From the NCBI GenBank assembly GCA_017893485.1, contig CM030363.1, forward strand, positions 114,986,004 to 115,050,003: a DNA stretch of 64,000 bases, in the 5' to 3' direction. Positions 1 through 10,723 of this stretch are shown piece by piece. The notes beneath the pieces are model-generated. The model had not been told where the DNA came from, ran no database searches, and worked only from the letters and a program-made list of their open reading frames with translations. Positions within the stretch are counted from its first letter, which is position 1; every line of letters begins with the position of its first letter. A program made the position numbers and the translations under genes. Source of the DNA: Hemerocallis citrina. Taxonomy: Eukaryota; Streptophyta; Magnoliopsida; Asparagales; Asphodelaceae.

Positions 1-934
1 TTTCACGATATATAAACTTTGGTTTGATTTCACCGTCACAAATTCTTGATGATTCTTTACGGAGTACATCTTCACTTGATATTGGATACTATCTTTAGTT
101 GAAAACCTTTGACCGATAGGGAGTTCATTTGTGTTCGATGAGCTGACAGAAGACTGTGAATGTTCATGTACGGTCACATTGTTAACCCAGTCAACCGACT
201 GAACCTCATGTAGAGGTGCACTCATGGATTGAATCAAGGGAACCACATTGTTAACATTAACATTAACATTAACGTTAATATCATTAACTCAATCTTCTCC
301 TCTGCTATCCTCTTCCTCCTCCTCATCATCTTCCTCATGATCTCATCTTCTTCCTCTTCTAATAATTTGTTATTAACAATAGTGTTATCAAAGTCTTGCA
401 TAATGTTGTTGTTGTCGACAATATCTCGTATGAAGGTGCAAGGATGTACTGGCTCATATTTTGTGGTAAATGATTGTGTTGGAATTGTGCTCATGTCTTC
501 TTGTGGATCAGGCATTCTTGTATGTAATTCAACAGCTGGTTTGGAACTCATCCCGGGGGAAGGACTACGAATAATAAGTGGCCGAGCATTAGTAGCTTAA
601 TTTTCTCAATATATAACTCCAATGCAGTCCAACTACAATTTGGATCAAGTGTCCTAGCAATTATGGACCTTAGGGCATCATCATTATCTACAGGCACTGC
701 TATGAAATATTATGATTCTTCTTTTTCGGCAACATAATGAGCTTTGATTTTGAGAGTCCATTCTCCTCTATCTCAGTTAGTAACTTCAAATATCATATCT
801 ACTAGTTGTGAGTATATAAAGTTACAGGGAGCCCAAATAATTACGGGTTCAACATCGCTATAACAATATCCAATCTTCGGATCTCGAATTATTTCACCCC
901 CAAAATATAATCAAACAGGTATATCATAATCCAT
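1..934 (-). pseudogene. MULE (Mutator-like) transposase, N-terminal part, broken
   Basis: Reading the minus strand from an ATG at 934-932, the translation gives the N-terminal PB1-like region of plant MULE transposases. It has a GGEIIRDPKIGYCY start, a vPvdnDDaL segment and the typical ELYIE end near 620. An acidic linker (about 550-240) follows, then the MuDR DNA-binding region (about 130-1) with the pattern IGQRFSTKDSIQYQVK...EFVTVKSNQSLYIVK. The protein should go on to a DDE transposase domain and SWIM zinc finger, which lie left of the window. In-frame stops occur near 914, 785 and 722, and the frame shifts near 570, so this copy cannot make protein. The family call comes from motif order read by eye. 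An open frame on the plus strand over 229-600 is an antisense shadow. Confidence 0.8.
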
Positions 935-1617
935 ACATATACATAAATGGATGAATGTTGAAGTTATTAACTACTAAAAGCATAACCTATGCAAACTACA
1001 CAACATATTGTTATAGAAATACCTTCAAATTAAATCGTAAGTTGGAGCGCAGAGAATATGCTGTGGATGATGTATGAAATGACCGGAGTCAATGTTGGAG
1101 ATTTTTTAGATTGGGGGAGTTGGATTTCGGAGTGGGAGGAAAGGAGGTGGGAGAGTTGATGTTTGAGAGTAAACAAGGAGAAGAGGAAGCCACTATTTAT
1201 ATGAATATATTATTATATTGGTGCCGCTATTACCAATAGCAGCATACAGTTTAATGTTGCCGTTATTGGTGATAGCGGCATCAGTAATAAGATGATTCTA
1301 CACTTACAATTTTTCTCAAGTCAGAGAGCTTCTAATTAAATGTGAAATGTACATATATCGTTACTCCTAACAGCGACATATGGAAAAATAAATTTACAGG
1401 TGTCACTATTGGCAACAACATCATTAAAATAACATATGTTGTTATTACCAATAGTGTGTTACGTTGATGTGTCCAAAAGTAAGCCATGTCGGTAAATTAA
1501 TTTTGAAAGTGGGTCAAGTTGATAATTATTTTCAAAAAGTGGGACAGTACAAAAAAAATTCTAAAGCCGTCAACATAAATTATACGATGAAGCTAGTACA
1601 ATGATAAGAAATCAAAG
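935..1617. other. Non-coding flank of the MULE fragment
   Basis: There is no credible reading frame. The stretch should hold the promoter side of the minus-strand MULE gene, but I could not identify a terminal inverted repeat. Its only structure is a set of short inverted motifs at 1222-1450, listed separately. Confidence 0.5.
1222..1450. repeat. Four alternating copies of a ~20-nt inverted motif
   Basis: TGCCGCTATTACCAATAG near 1222 faces its near reverse complement near 1254-1280. A second, more diverged pair is at about 1399-1450 (TGTCACTATTGGCAACAACA facing TGTTGTTATTACCAATAGTG). Each pair can fold into a hairpin. The function is unknown. They may be subterminal repeats of the MULE whose transposase starts at 934, or a separate small foldback. 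Confidence 0.5.
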
Positions 1618-2993
1618 TAGGGGTGGGCTCGGTACGGTACCGAATTTTTTGATATTGTACCATTACCATACCAAACTAGTTTGGTTTGAAAATATGCAAA
1701 CTGTTACCAACCAAAAAGTTCGGTATACCGAAACTTCGGTATACTGACTACTTCGGTTGGTATGGTTCGGTATTGGTGTTATACTAAATATGACCCAATA
1801 AATACCTTAGCAAATATCAGTACCAATAAAAATAACAAGTTAACAATATCACACAACTACCGAAACAAAAATAGAATAGACCACAAATCTATTTTCATTC
1901 CAAAAGCAGGTAGGGAACAATAGCATAAGCATAAACTTCATAAAAGTCGCAAAAGGATAATATCAGTAGCCCTTGTTCGTTTGACAACACAATTTGCCAA
2001 AATAGTCATCACGTGCCCACAGGCAAATCTAGTACATTTATACAATACAAAATGTGTGACCTAGTTAAGGAAATGGAAGAAAGCAATTGGATAACTTATC
2101 TAATTCCACAACCGAAAGTAAAGATCTAATGTATAAACATATGATTATTATCCTACAAGTTTGTATATCCAAAATCACTTCGAACTGGAGTTTGCATCTT
2201 GAAACATAAAGATGTCTGACTTCTACCTAACCTACACATTAGAAGAAACACAAAAATTAATGATCGAATTTCATAATATATCATGCAGCATATAAAGAAT
2301 ATGTTCAATCACTACTACTACAGTTGGTGAAGGTGTGATTATTAGTTGACATTTACATTCATCAAGAATGCTGGCAATGCATTGAAACAATTCATTTTCA
2401 GATCCCTCAATTCTCAGTTAGCTCATGTTTCAGTTTTATTTTTCTCTTAAAATATAATTTATATATATTCCGAGTTGGCTTGTAAAATAGAAATTTCTTC
2501 GATTCAATCTTACTTCACATTCTAATGCATGCTCCAGTAGTGCAGTTTGACCAATAACGGTTCCAGTTTGGCAGTGCTATGAACGAAATCAATGGCACAA
2601 AAAGGTCTAGCCATTGACTGCAATCGACTTGGATTAAGGCTTCAAAATAAGCATGAACACATTACATAGTGAAGTCTTTAACACTGCTGAATCGAGAAAA
2701 AAGAATTCATTTGGCCAAACAAAAAAATTGCACAAATGCTTTGTTGTCAATGTCATATTTTGACCTCTCTTCTATGTTATATATATATAATATTTATTTA
2801 ATATTTAATTATTCGGTACGGTACGGTAAAATACCGACTGAACCATATTCATACCGAAACCGAACCGTATTTTAGAACTCGGAACGGTTGTACCGAACCA
2901 TACTTTTGGTAACCGAATTTTTCAGCACCGAATCGATTGGTTCGGTTGGAAAACCGATTAGTTGGCTCATTTCGGTATGATCGGCCACCCCTA
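1618..2993. mobile_element. Non-autonomous hAT-type element with 8-bp TSD
   Basis: The left end is TAGGGGTGGGC and the right end is the inverse GGCCACCCCTA. Both are flanked by the identical 8-bp duplication aatcaaag (1610-1617 and 2994-3001). The subterminal sequences are rich in CGGTACGGTA / TACCGAA motifs in opposite orientations. The 1376-bp body is AT-rich and encodes no transposase, so it must have been moved by an enzyme made elsewhere. An 8-bp TSD and a (T)AGGGGTGG terminus are typical of plant hAT elements. The element lies about 570 bp upstream of the GDSL gene start and could affect its promoter; that is inference. Confidence 0.85.
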
Positions 2994-3479
2994 AATCAAA
3001 GTAATTTAAAATCCATGTGCCAATGCATCAACTTGTTATAAGTACAACACTATTTCAACCATACAATATAATAATGACTTAATAACGCAACAAATATCTA
3101 ATCACTCGACCTTTAATTTATATTCTGGAAAAATAAAATTTACGAACTCTCATGTAGACAAGATAAACAATTAGAATTATTCAAGCAATATAGTTTATAA
3201 ACTTTTTACCTGACAGGTTTACAATGGGTTTGCTGTAGAGCTAGAGCGACAAATCTGCATACACTAAAGAGAGAGTTAATCGATCTTCACCAAAGTTGAA
3301 CAATGCAAATAAAGTTATGCTGTAAACTAATTAACCAGAGGTTTTCTTACCCACTTCGCAGAAGGCCACAAGTTGCGCAGTTAGCTAATAATTATTTATT
3401 TAAGTTCTGTTGTCCCTGTGAGCCTCCTTTTGTAGGTGGAAAGCAGAAGAAGGAAGGCTAGTTATTATTACAAGGATAA

Positions 3480-3497
3480 CTATATATATATATAAAC
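3480..3497 (+). promoter_or_regulatory. Probable TATA region of the GDSL gene
   Basis: A run of alternating TA ending in TATATAAACC lies about 75 bases upstream of the ATG at 3570. This is the expected spacing for a plant TATA box followed by a short 5' leader. No other core element is clear. Confidence 0.5.
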
Positions 3498-3569
3498 CAA
3501 CCTCCATGCAATTTGTATGCATAGCCCAAAATCGATACATAAAGATCTCTTACATCTTTCTTTTCAACC

Positions 3570-5098
3570 ATGGCCAGGGGCAGTTTCTCTTGGGCTCTCC
3601 TCATCCCAATGACTGTTTGCCTACTATTTGTAGGCAACCTTTCAACTGCCTCAGCTGCCCGGGCATTCTTCGTGTTCGGTGATTCTCTGGTTGACAATGG
3701 TAACAATAACTATCTGGCAACCACAGCTCGGGCTGACGCGCCTCCTTATGGCATTGACTACCCGACCCACCATCCAACCGGCCGGTTCTCCAATGGCCTC
3801 AACGTCCCTGACATGATCAGTTAGGTGTCCTAATTCTATACTTTTTTTTTACGCTTGCAACTGTGCAACCTACAAGTTGCAAGGCTACCAAACAATCTTA
3901 AACCATGAAAAGCTACAATACAAATACACAAAATGCTTTATTCTTGTCTTCTTGATCTGACCTTCAACTTCTTGCAGGTGAACACCTTGGAGCTCCGTCT
4001 ACATTGCCCTACCTGAGCCCTCTGCTTCACGGCCAAAATTTGCTGGTTGGTGCCAACTTTGCATCTGCAGGGATCGGAATTCTCAATGACACCGGCATCC
4101 AATTTGTAATACCCACATTTTACAATTTTTCTCCTCAATACCAGATTACTTAATCTGAAAGACATACCGTAATCTACATTTTAACATGCAGCTCAATATA
4201 ATAAGGATCTCAAAGCAGTTGGAGTACTTTCAGCAGTACAAGCAGAGACTGAGCTCCTTGATTGGAATATCAGAAACAGAACAGTTAGTGAACCAAGCCC
4301 TTGTTCTCATGACCCTAGGTGGCAATGATTTTGTCAACAACTACTACCTAGTGCCGTACTCTGCTCGGTCTCGCGAGTTCTCCCTTCCTGATTATATTGG
4401 CTATCTGATTTCTGAGTACAAGAAGATTCTATCAGTATATTAGAATTTCCGTCTTTATTATTTCTTTCAAACTTTTGGATATTCATTCTTTTAAATTACG
4501 TACACAAATTTGATGAAATTGCAGAGACTGTACGAAATGGGGGCTCGTCGAGTTCTTGTGACTGGGACTGGACCGCTTGGATGTGTGCCCGCAGTGCTTG
4601 CTCAGAAAAGCCGAAATGGTGACTGTGATCCAGAACTGATGAGGGCCTCATCATTGTTCAATCCTCAACTGGTCCAGATGATTAACCAGCTGAACTCCCA
4701 GTTTGGCTCTACCGTCTTCATAGCAGAAAACGCGGGCAGGTCCCACATGGATTTTATATCTAACCCACGACAATACGGTGAGAATTGTATCAACCAGGAA
4801 GAATTTACCAAAGTTATTTTCAGACTAATTGTTGAGGAATTAATAATAAAAGAAATTGTAGGTTTCATCACGTCGAAGATAGCATGTTGTGGACAGGGAC
4901 CTTACAATGGGATCGGGCTTTGCACAGCAGTGTCAAATTTGTGCCTGTCCTAACAGGGATGTGTACGCATTCTGGGATCCATACCATCCCTCGGAGAGGG
5001 CAAACCGGATAATTGTGAGCCAGTTCATGACTGGTTCTAATGAGTACATGAGCCCCATGCACTTGAGCAGTCTATTGGCCATGGATGATAAGTTCTAA
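3570..5098 (+). CDS. GDSL esterase/lipase, 5 exons, frameshifted in last exon
   Basis: This is a plant GDSL-type serine esterase/lipase, normally secreted and acting on lipid or cutin-type esters. I place exons at 3570-3819, 3978-4105, 4192-4434, 4525-4777 and 4862-5098, all with GT..AG introns of 84-158 bp and frame-consistent joins. Residues 1-30 form a signal peptide ending ..STASA. Block [17 protein letters not shown] carries the nucleophile Ser, block II is GANFASAG, and block III is [11 protein letters not shown]. The stretch [17 protein letters not shown] and the CC of [10 protein letters not shown] are family hallmarks. The last block, [11 protein letters not shown] with the catalytic Asp and His, is present in the DNA but out of frame. 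Relative to the family, four bases (4945-4948) are inserted after NLC, giving TAA at 4951-4953 and a 321-residue product instead of about 368. As read it is probably a recent pseudogene, or carries an assembly error. The host-gene identity is certain; its physiological substrate is not. Confidence 0.92.
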
Positions 5099-5734
5099 TG
5101 CACTCAAACTTCAGCTTTGGATGCAAATTGTGGTGTGCTGTGCTGTGCTGTGCACTTTTATCACATTTTTTTCCAGTCTTTAGCCAAATTAGTAGGGTGT
5201 TAGGATTATCAAGTTGAAAAGATCAAGTAGATTTTCCAATTCAGATGAGGGTTTTCGTGTGCGGTAAATGCATGTCATGTAATATCCAGGTTTGAGAACT
5301 ATGATTAATAAACATGTGGTTCCTATTACGCCAGGCTACAACATGTAGCCCTTTATTCCAAAAAAAAAAAGAAAAAAAAAAACCGACAGAAAAGGGTAAA
5401 AAAGGTCTGGAATGTGAGCAGAAATACAAGCATAACGTACGCAATTGATTAAAAGTATTTTCATTAAAAGATTTTGATATAAACTTAATCTTAGGTAGAG
5501 AATTTTTCAAAAATATTAAAAGATTAAGTTTAGCAACAAATAGTCCCGATTAAGTTAGAAAGTAAAACTAGTGATTGATATGATGAAGTTTTAAGAAATT
5601 GAATAAGTTTAACAGTCCCAATTAAAGATTCAAGTCTAACAATCAACAAATATACTTAACATTTTTAGTAAGTAAGATATTCAATAAAGATTCGTACGCT
5701 AATTGGCAAGTAGAAGCATACACATTCAATATTT
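5099..5734. other. 3' UTR and downstream non-coding DNA of the GDSL gene
   Basis: A possible poly(A) signal, AATAAA, lies at about 5305. An A-rich tract follows near 5360-5385. The rest is AT-rich with no coding signal. Confidence 0.45.
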
Positions 5735-5974
5735 GTGGATGCAAATAATTCAAATAATATTCTAGAGAAGATAGACAGTATGACAAATAATGGAGGATTG
5801 AAAAGAAAATACCGGGGTTCGATGAAAGTGTCGCTGCCACGAATGGAGAGAAAGAAGATGCTAGTCATTGATGTTAATGGCGTAGTATTCCTCCATAGAT
5901 CATTCTCTCGATGTGAAGATTATATTAAGGGATTGAATGAAGATTTGGGGATTAGGGCTTCGGATTTGAATTAG
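5735..5974 (+). pseudogene. Short fragment, possibly FCP1/HAD-like phosphatase
   Basis: A 79-codon open frame contains RMERKKMLVIDVNGVVF. This resembles the hhhDhNGhhh start of FCP1-like (NLI-interacting-factor) phosphatases of plants, where the usual motif is LLVLDLNGLL. The second Asp of the DxDx(T/V) catalytic motif is Asn here, as in the plant subgroup that reads DxNG. The rest of the domain is absent; after about residue 70 the frame runs into a duplicated, G-rich repeat. A captured or decayed gene fragment is likely, but the match is short and chance similarity cannot be excluded. Confidence 0.3.
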
Positions 5975-6221
5975 ATTTGGGGATTAGGATTTCGGATTTG
6001 AATAGGATTTGGGAATTTGGAGTGGGGGAGGTTTCGATTGTGGTGGGGGAGGCTAGAGGGGTGGTCGGGTTTGATGAGAAGGGGGTTCGGGTGGTCGGGT
6101 GAAGAAGAAAGAGGGTGGGTGGGATTGCGAAGCAACGGGAAGAAGAAGGAGAAGAGAGATGGGATTTTGGTAGGGTATAGGGTGGAGATGGAAGTGGGAT
6201 CTAGGGTTTCGCACAAAACCT
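5975..6221 (+). repeat. Short tandem duplication and G-rich tract
   Basis: A unit beginning gatttggggattagg is repeated at about 5942 and 5974. From 6017 to about 6130 the plus strand is very G-rich with many GGG and GGGGG runs, so it could form G-quadruplexes. No gene is recognised. Confidence 0.5.
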
Positions 6222-6461
6222 AATATTCTCTCAATGTCTTACACAAATGAGATAAATGAAGAACAAAACTCAATCGCACAAAATTTTTAATCATGCAAAG
6301 CATATATTTTCATTAGTCTAAAGACCTATATATATGCTCAAAACAATTCTAAAAAATATTACAATGTGCAGAAAATAAAGGGTGCTAATAGCAAAAATAC
6401 TATATATGCCAAAACAACTAAAAATGCTGAAATAAAAATAACTATGCAAATAAAATAGTCA
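6222..6461 (-). repeat. Probable 3' UTR and LTR of the Reina-type element
   Basis: This lies directly downstream (minus strand) of the chromodomain stop at 6462. On the minus strand it reads as an AT-rich stretch with a TATATATAG box, then a pattern ending near ..TCTCATTTGTGTAAGACATTG, as in short Reina-type LTRs. I cannot fix its boundaries because the partner LTR is outside the window. Confidence 0.4.
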
Positions 6462-8273
6462 TTATAGACGATGTCTGCGCTGATAGAAGTGCCAAAAATA
6501 TTTCGAACCGATGTCCTCATCATTCTCTCTGGGTGGGGGAGAGCTCAACTCAGCCGAGTCAAAACCATTGCTTCTGTCATAGTACTCCAAAAGGTCTAGA
6601 TCCAAGTGCTGGAGCTCTTCATGATCAATCCAAGTGTTTTCTGACTCAGGCTTGTCCTTCCATCGCACCAAATATCTATGAATACCACAATCTCTAGTAG
6701 AGATTATCTGATCATCTAAAATATTATTCAATTTTTCTGTCGGTGGATAAGTAGTGTCAGGTAAAGGAAAAAATGTGGGAACTTCACCAGTAAACTGCAG
6801 GGTAGGTTCATCTATAAGAGAATTTCTAGGGTTAAATTTCGGTCCTTCATAAGCTACTAGATCCTCAATATTTAAAGTCTTATTTATGTCAAAACATTCA
6901 GGAATGTCAACGATATAGGCATTATCATTGATTTTATGCAAAATTTTAAATGGGCATGCAGCACATGTATTCAATATCTTAATGAACCCAGTTGGAAACC
7001 GTTCCGAACGAATCTGAATCATCACCTCGTCACCAATATCAAAAAGTTTAAATTTTCTTCTAGTATCTGCCCTTAACTTATAGTTAAAATTATTATTATT
7101 AATTTTCTTAGAAATTTCTCTATGCAAATTATGAATGCGAGATGCAAATGTGGATGCAGACTCTGAGACTCTATGATGTTCTAACATGGGGACAAGATCT
7201 ATGGGCTACCTAGGATGATAACCATGCACAACTTCATGTGAACTCATACTTTCTATTCTTTGATGTGTTGTAGGCAAATTCAGCAACAGTTAATTTTAAG
7301 TCCCAAATTCCTAACTTTTCTCCCATAAGAATACGCAAGAGATTTCCGATACACCAGTTGACAACCTCAGTCTGTCCATCAGTATGTGAGTGGAAGGTTG
7401 GTTAGAATTTTAATGTCGTGCTCATCTTGTGCCATAGGGTCTTCCAAAAGTAATTTGTGAATTTTACATCCCTATCGGACACAATTATTTTTGGCAACCC
7501 ATGTAGCTTCACAATATTATCGAAGAAGATTTGATCTACACGAAATGGATCAAAAGTTTTCGAGCATGGGAGGAAGCGAGACATTTTAGGAAAACAGTCA
7601 ATGGCGAAAATAATGGAATCGTGTTTTTTTCTGTGTTTTCTGTAAGTTTAACATGAAATCATTGCTGACATCTTCCCATGGGTGACTGGGAACAGGTAAG
7701 GGAGTATACAGGCCCGTGTTTTGTTTTGGTTCTTTGGCGAGTTGACAAATATAACACCTATTAACAAGTCTCACAACATCTCTTTAAAACTTAGGCCAGT
7801 AAAACCTATGTGTCACAACATCAACGGTCTTGTTATGCCCAAAGTGTCCAACAAGGCCACCAGCGTACAATTCCTAAACAAGATACTCTCGTAAGGACGT
7901 AGTAGGAATGCACAGTTTGGAGCGACAGAAGAGATAATTATCTTTCAGGAAATAATCATCTATTACTCGAGTAATGCCATCCTTCAAAAATGTGTAGATC
8001 TCGTGAAAATCTGGGCAGGAGGCATACTCATCTTTTAATCTCTGAAAACCAATAAATTCGGTGTGCAGTGTGGATAGGATCATGTGACAACGACTTAGCG
8101 CATCCGCAGCTTTATTATCAACCCATTTCTTATGACTAATGGGATACGAATATTCTTGTAGGAACTCTACCCATCGAGCATATCTCGAATTCAGCTATTA
8201 TTGAGAATTGAGGAATATTAAGGCCTCATGGTCTGAGAAGATGACGAATTCTTACGGCAGAAGGTAATGTCGC
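6462..8273 (-). pseudogene. Reina-type chromovirus pol: RNase H end, integrase, chromodomain
   Basis: On the minus strand the order is: end of RNase H (SDHEALIFLNSQ, about 8235-8190, and NKAADALSR near 8100), integrase N-terminal zinc region (about 8083-7750, including a CYICQLAKE remnant), and integrase core (GLPKIIVSDRDVKFTNYFWK, about 7500-7430; then HTDGQTEVVNW near 7375). The 241-codon open stretch 7187-6462 follows. It carries the integrase C-terminal domain (FDIGDEVMIQIRSERFP) and a chromodomain (RYLVRWKDKPESENTWI...LLEYY). Reina-clade elements end with this kind of chromodomain, thought to guide integration to heterochromatin. Stops interrupt several places, for example after the GYHPR motif near 7210. 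The frame continues into 17039-17338 beyond insertion A. Confidence 0.88.
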
Positions 8274-8889
8274 TGATATGGCTAAAAATAGGATTAAATC
8301 GCGACCATTCACATCGGACACGAATCTTAAAGCTCAGGATAAAACGGTAATTTCACCTACAAACGGGTCTGAAATGGGAACTGGGTCTTTATTCAAAGCC
8401 CAATAACCCATGAACGGATCCACGTCAACTGGGTATGGGTTCCAATCCGCTGCACACCCGATCCAGCAAGATACAATCAAGGTCCCTGATTAGATCTTAA
8501 TCAACGACCCTGATTTACATCTATCTTTTCACTGAGAGTTAGGGATTCAATTCCTTATCTGATTACTAGGAGAATATTCCTTATCTAATCACGGGGATTA
8601 CATTCCTAATCCAGTCCCAAAGACGCCTATAAATACCCCCCATCCATCTCCATTGCGAGGTAATCAGTATTTTCTCAATTTACGCTCTTTCTTAATCATT
8701 TCTGATTACTGACTTGAGCGTCGGAGGGTGCGTCGCCGGGATCAACCCCGGTGTCTCGCACTTTTTGCAGGTTAACGGCGGTGGTCAATGGTCAATCTCC
8801 GGCGGAACAGGTTAGAGGTTTGCTATTCAGGTTTTTCACGAATCCACAAATACTATCTGTTTATCCCCACACCAGATTTAGCGGTAACA
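8274..8889 (+). repeat. 5' LTR of the gag-only element
   Basis: This is a direct repeat of 16425-17038, with TG...CA ends. It contains the TATA box at 8627-8634. Confidence 0.92.
8627..8634 (+). promoter_or_regulatory. TATA box in 5' LTR
   Basis: TATAAATA followed by a run of C sits inside the 5' LTR, where the U3/R boundary is expected. The 3' LTR copy has lost two bases here (tatatacccc). Confidence 0.65.
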
Positions 8890-8892
8890 GAT

Positions 8893-8902
8893 TGGCGCCG
8901 TC
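8893..8902 (+). other. Primer binding site, tRNA-Asp-like
   Basis: TGGCGCCGTC starts three bases after the LTR end. This matches the complement of a plant tRNA-Asp 3' end for about ten bases, after which similarity drops (tgtggg). Confidence 0.6.
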
Positions 8903-8960
8903 TGTGGGAAAACCAAACGAATAGCAGCCCCTCTTCCCATTGGTCCGATCTTCTCCAGCC

Positions 8961-10723
8961 ATGCCTCCGAGAAAAGTCAGGTCCAGAGGGTCCAACCGCG
9001 GGCCCAACCCCGCCGATCAGCAAGAGGTAGTCCCCGTCCAACCCGCTCCGCAGCAAGGACAACCCCCGCCTCAAGTGGAGGACCCTCTTCAACAAGATCA
9101 GCCTCCTCTTCAGAATCAGGAACCCCCCAAGGGTCCCACCGGTCCTCAGAATGCCGGTGCGGGGGCTCCCGCATGAAGCAACCTCTCCATCAAGACCGCG
9201 TCTCCATACACAAAGCCTCTACGGATTCCATGGCCTCTCATAATCCTCAAAACCGGCAGAAGGTGGAGGACTTACGCCACCGTCTGGACGAGAAGCGGGC
9301 CCGAGAGGGAGCCTCCCGCCAACAACGTCCGGGTGAGCGATCCCCTCACCGCCGAGACTACAGAAGATCCCCTGTCCGAAGGGGAAGGAGGGAGTCTCCC
9401 GAGCATTACAGAAGGAGGCACTTCCCCGCAGATCGGCAACAGCCCAGGAACAATGAGGCACCAATCACCCGTGCCGAGTTCCAGCAGTTCCAAGCAATGG
9501 TACAACAGGCACTCAACCTCCGTCAAAACCCTAATGAGCCGAAGGCCCCGTCCCCTCCTCCAGTCCGAAGCCCTCGCCGACGGTCCCCATCTCCTCGTCC
9601 CGCTCCTACCAACTCCCGGCGTACCCCAAGTCCTCGTCGCTCCCGAAGTTACCATCGCCGCAGCCCTCGCTCTCCCTCCTACGAAGACGAGTCTGGAGGC
9701 TCGGCTGATTACCGTCGGAGGGACGACGCCATGTATCGCCGTCTTCATGAGGTAGAGAGGCGCCTGGGTCAGATAGGTCGAGAAGAAGAGCTTAGGGGGA
9801 GGACCCTACGTCCTACTCGACCCCCTTTCTCCCGAACCATTGTGGATGCACCTGTGCCGTTCGGCTTCAAACCTCCCCAATTTGAGACTTACACCGGGGA
9901 GACTGACCCCGTTGACCACATTGAGAGCTTCAAGACTCTCATGCTCATCCACCAAGCCTCCGATGCCCTGCTGTGCAAGACATTCCCTGCTACTCTCAGG
10001 GGCTCGGCTCGGGAATGGTACTCCCGCCTCGCCCCGTCTTCCATATTCTCCTTCGAGCAGTTCGAAACACTCTTCATCACCCACTTCGTGAGTAGCAGGC
10101 GCACGGAGAAGACCAGCATCTCACTCCTCCAGCTCAGGCAAGAGAAAGGTGAGAAGTTAAGAGACTATGTGAAGAGGTTCACTGCGGAGGTCAGGTCCAT
10201 GGCCTCCCTCGACCAATCCGTCGCAACGTCCGCCTTCCAATCCAATGTCTTCAATTCCAGCCTTCGTTCCTTACTTGCTAAGAAGCCTCCACAGAACTTT
10301 GCCGACCTCCTTCTCAGGTGTGAAAAGTACATTCGGGCCGAAGAAGCTCTCAACCCCCTTACTCTTGAGGAGACATCTTCCGGAAACAAACGGAAGAGCA
10401 CAAGCGAAGAGGGGTCCCAAAAATCCTAGAAGGACAGTAATGGCCAGCGCCGTTCGACTCCACATTTTGAGAAGTTCACCCCCCTCATTGCTAATATATC
10501 AGAAGTCCTTATGGAGGTGGACAAGGAAGGACTACTCCGCGCTCCCCCTAGAATGAATACCCCTGGTAAGAAGAGGGACAAAGATAAGTGGTGCCGCTTT
10601 CACAGGGACCACGACCACGACACGGATGATTGTCGGGCTCTCAAGGAGGAGATCGAAGAACTCGTACAGCGGGGACACCTGACCAGGTTCATCCAAAAAG
10701 AGGGGGCCGAGCTTCCCCTCTGA
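8961..10723 (+). CDS. Gag polyprotein of the non-autonomous element, interrupted
   Basis: The first ATG (8961, MPPRKVRSRG) opens a Pro/Gln-rich frame that stops at 9174-9176 in the overlap ATGA, where a second frame begins at 9173. That frame runs to an amber TAG at 10427-10429 and continues in the same frame to 10723. It has an Arg/Ser/Pro-rich basic N-terminal half (about 9290-9700) and a retrotransposon gag (capsid) domain at about 9855-10330, marked by FETYTGETDPVDHIESF, REWYSRL, FITHFVSSRR and LRDYVKRFT. After the amber codon comes a metal-ligand-like KWCRFHRDHDHDTDDC (about 10588-10635) near the C-terminus, as in Tat/Ogre-type gags. With two breaks it is likely inactive, though one overlap and one amber could in principle be translated through. 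Confidence 0.85.

Noticed and set aside
229..600. 123-codon open frame on the plus strand
   Set aside because: It is antisense to the MULE transposase linker, whose motifs are convincing; the plus frame is low-complexity.
4930..4957. Tiny alternative intron that would rescue the GDSL frame
   Set aside because: cctaacag looks like an acceptor, but a donor would leave an intron of only about 25 bases, too short for plant splicing.
4889..5098. Separate small gene with [11 protein letters not shown]
   Set aside because: It is the out-of-frame end of the last GDSL exon, not an independent gene.
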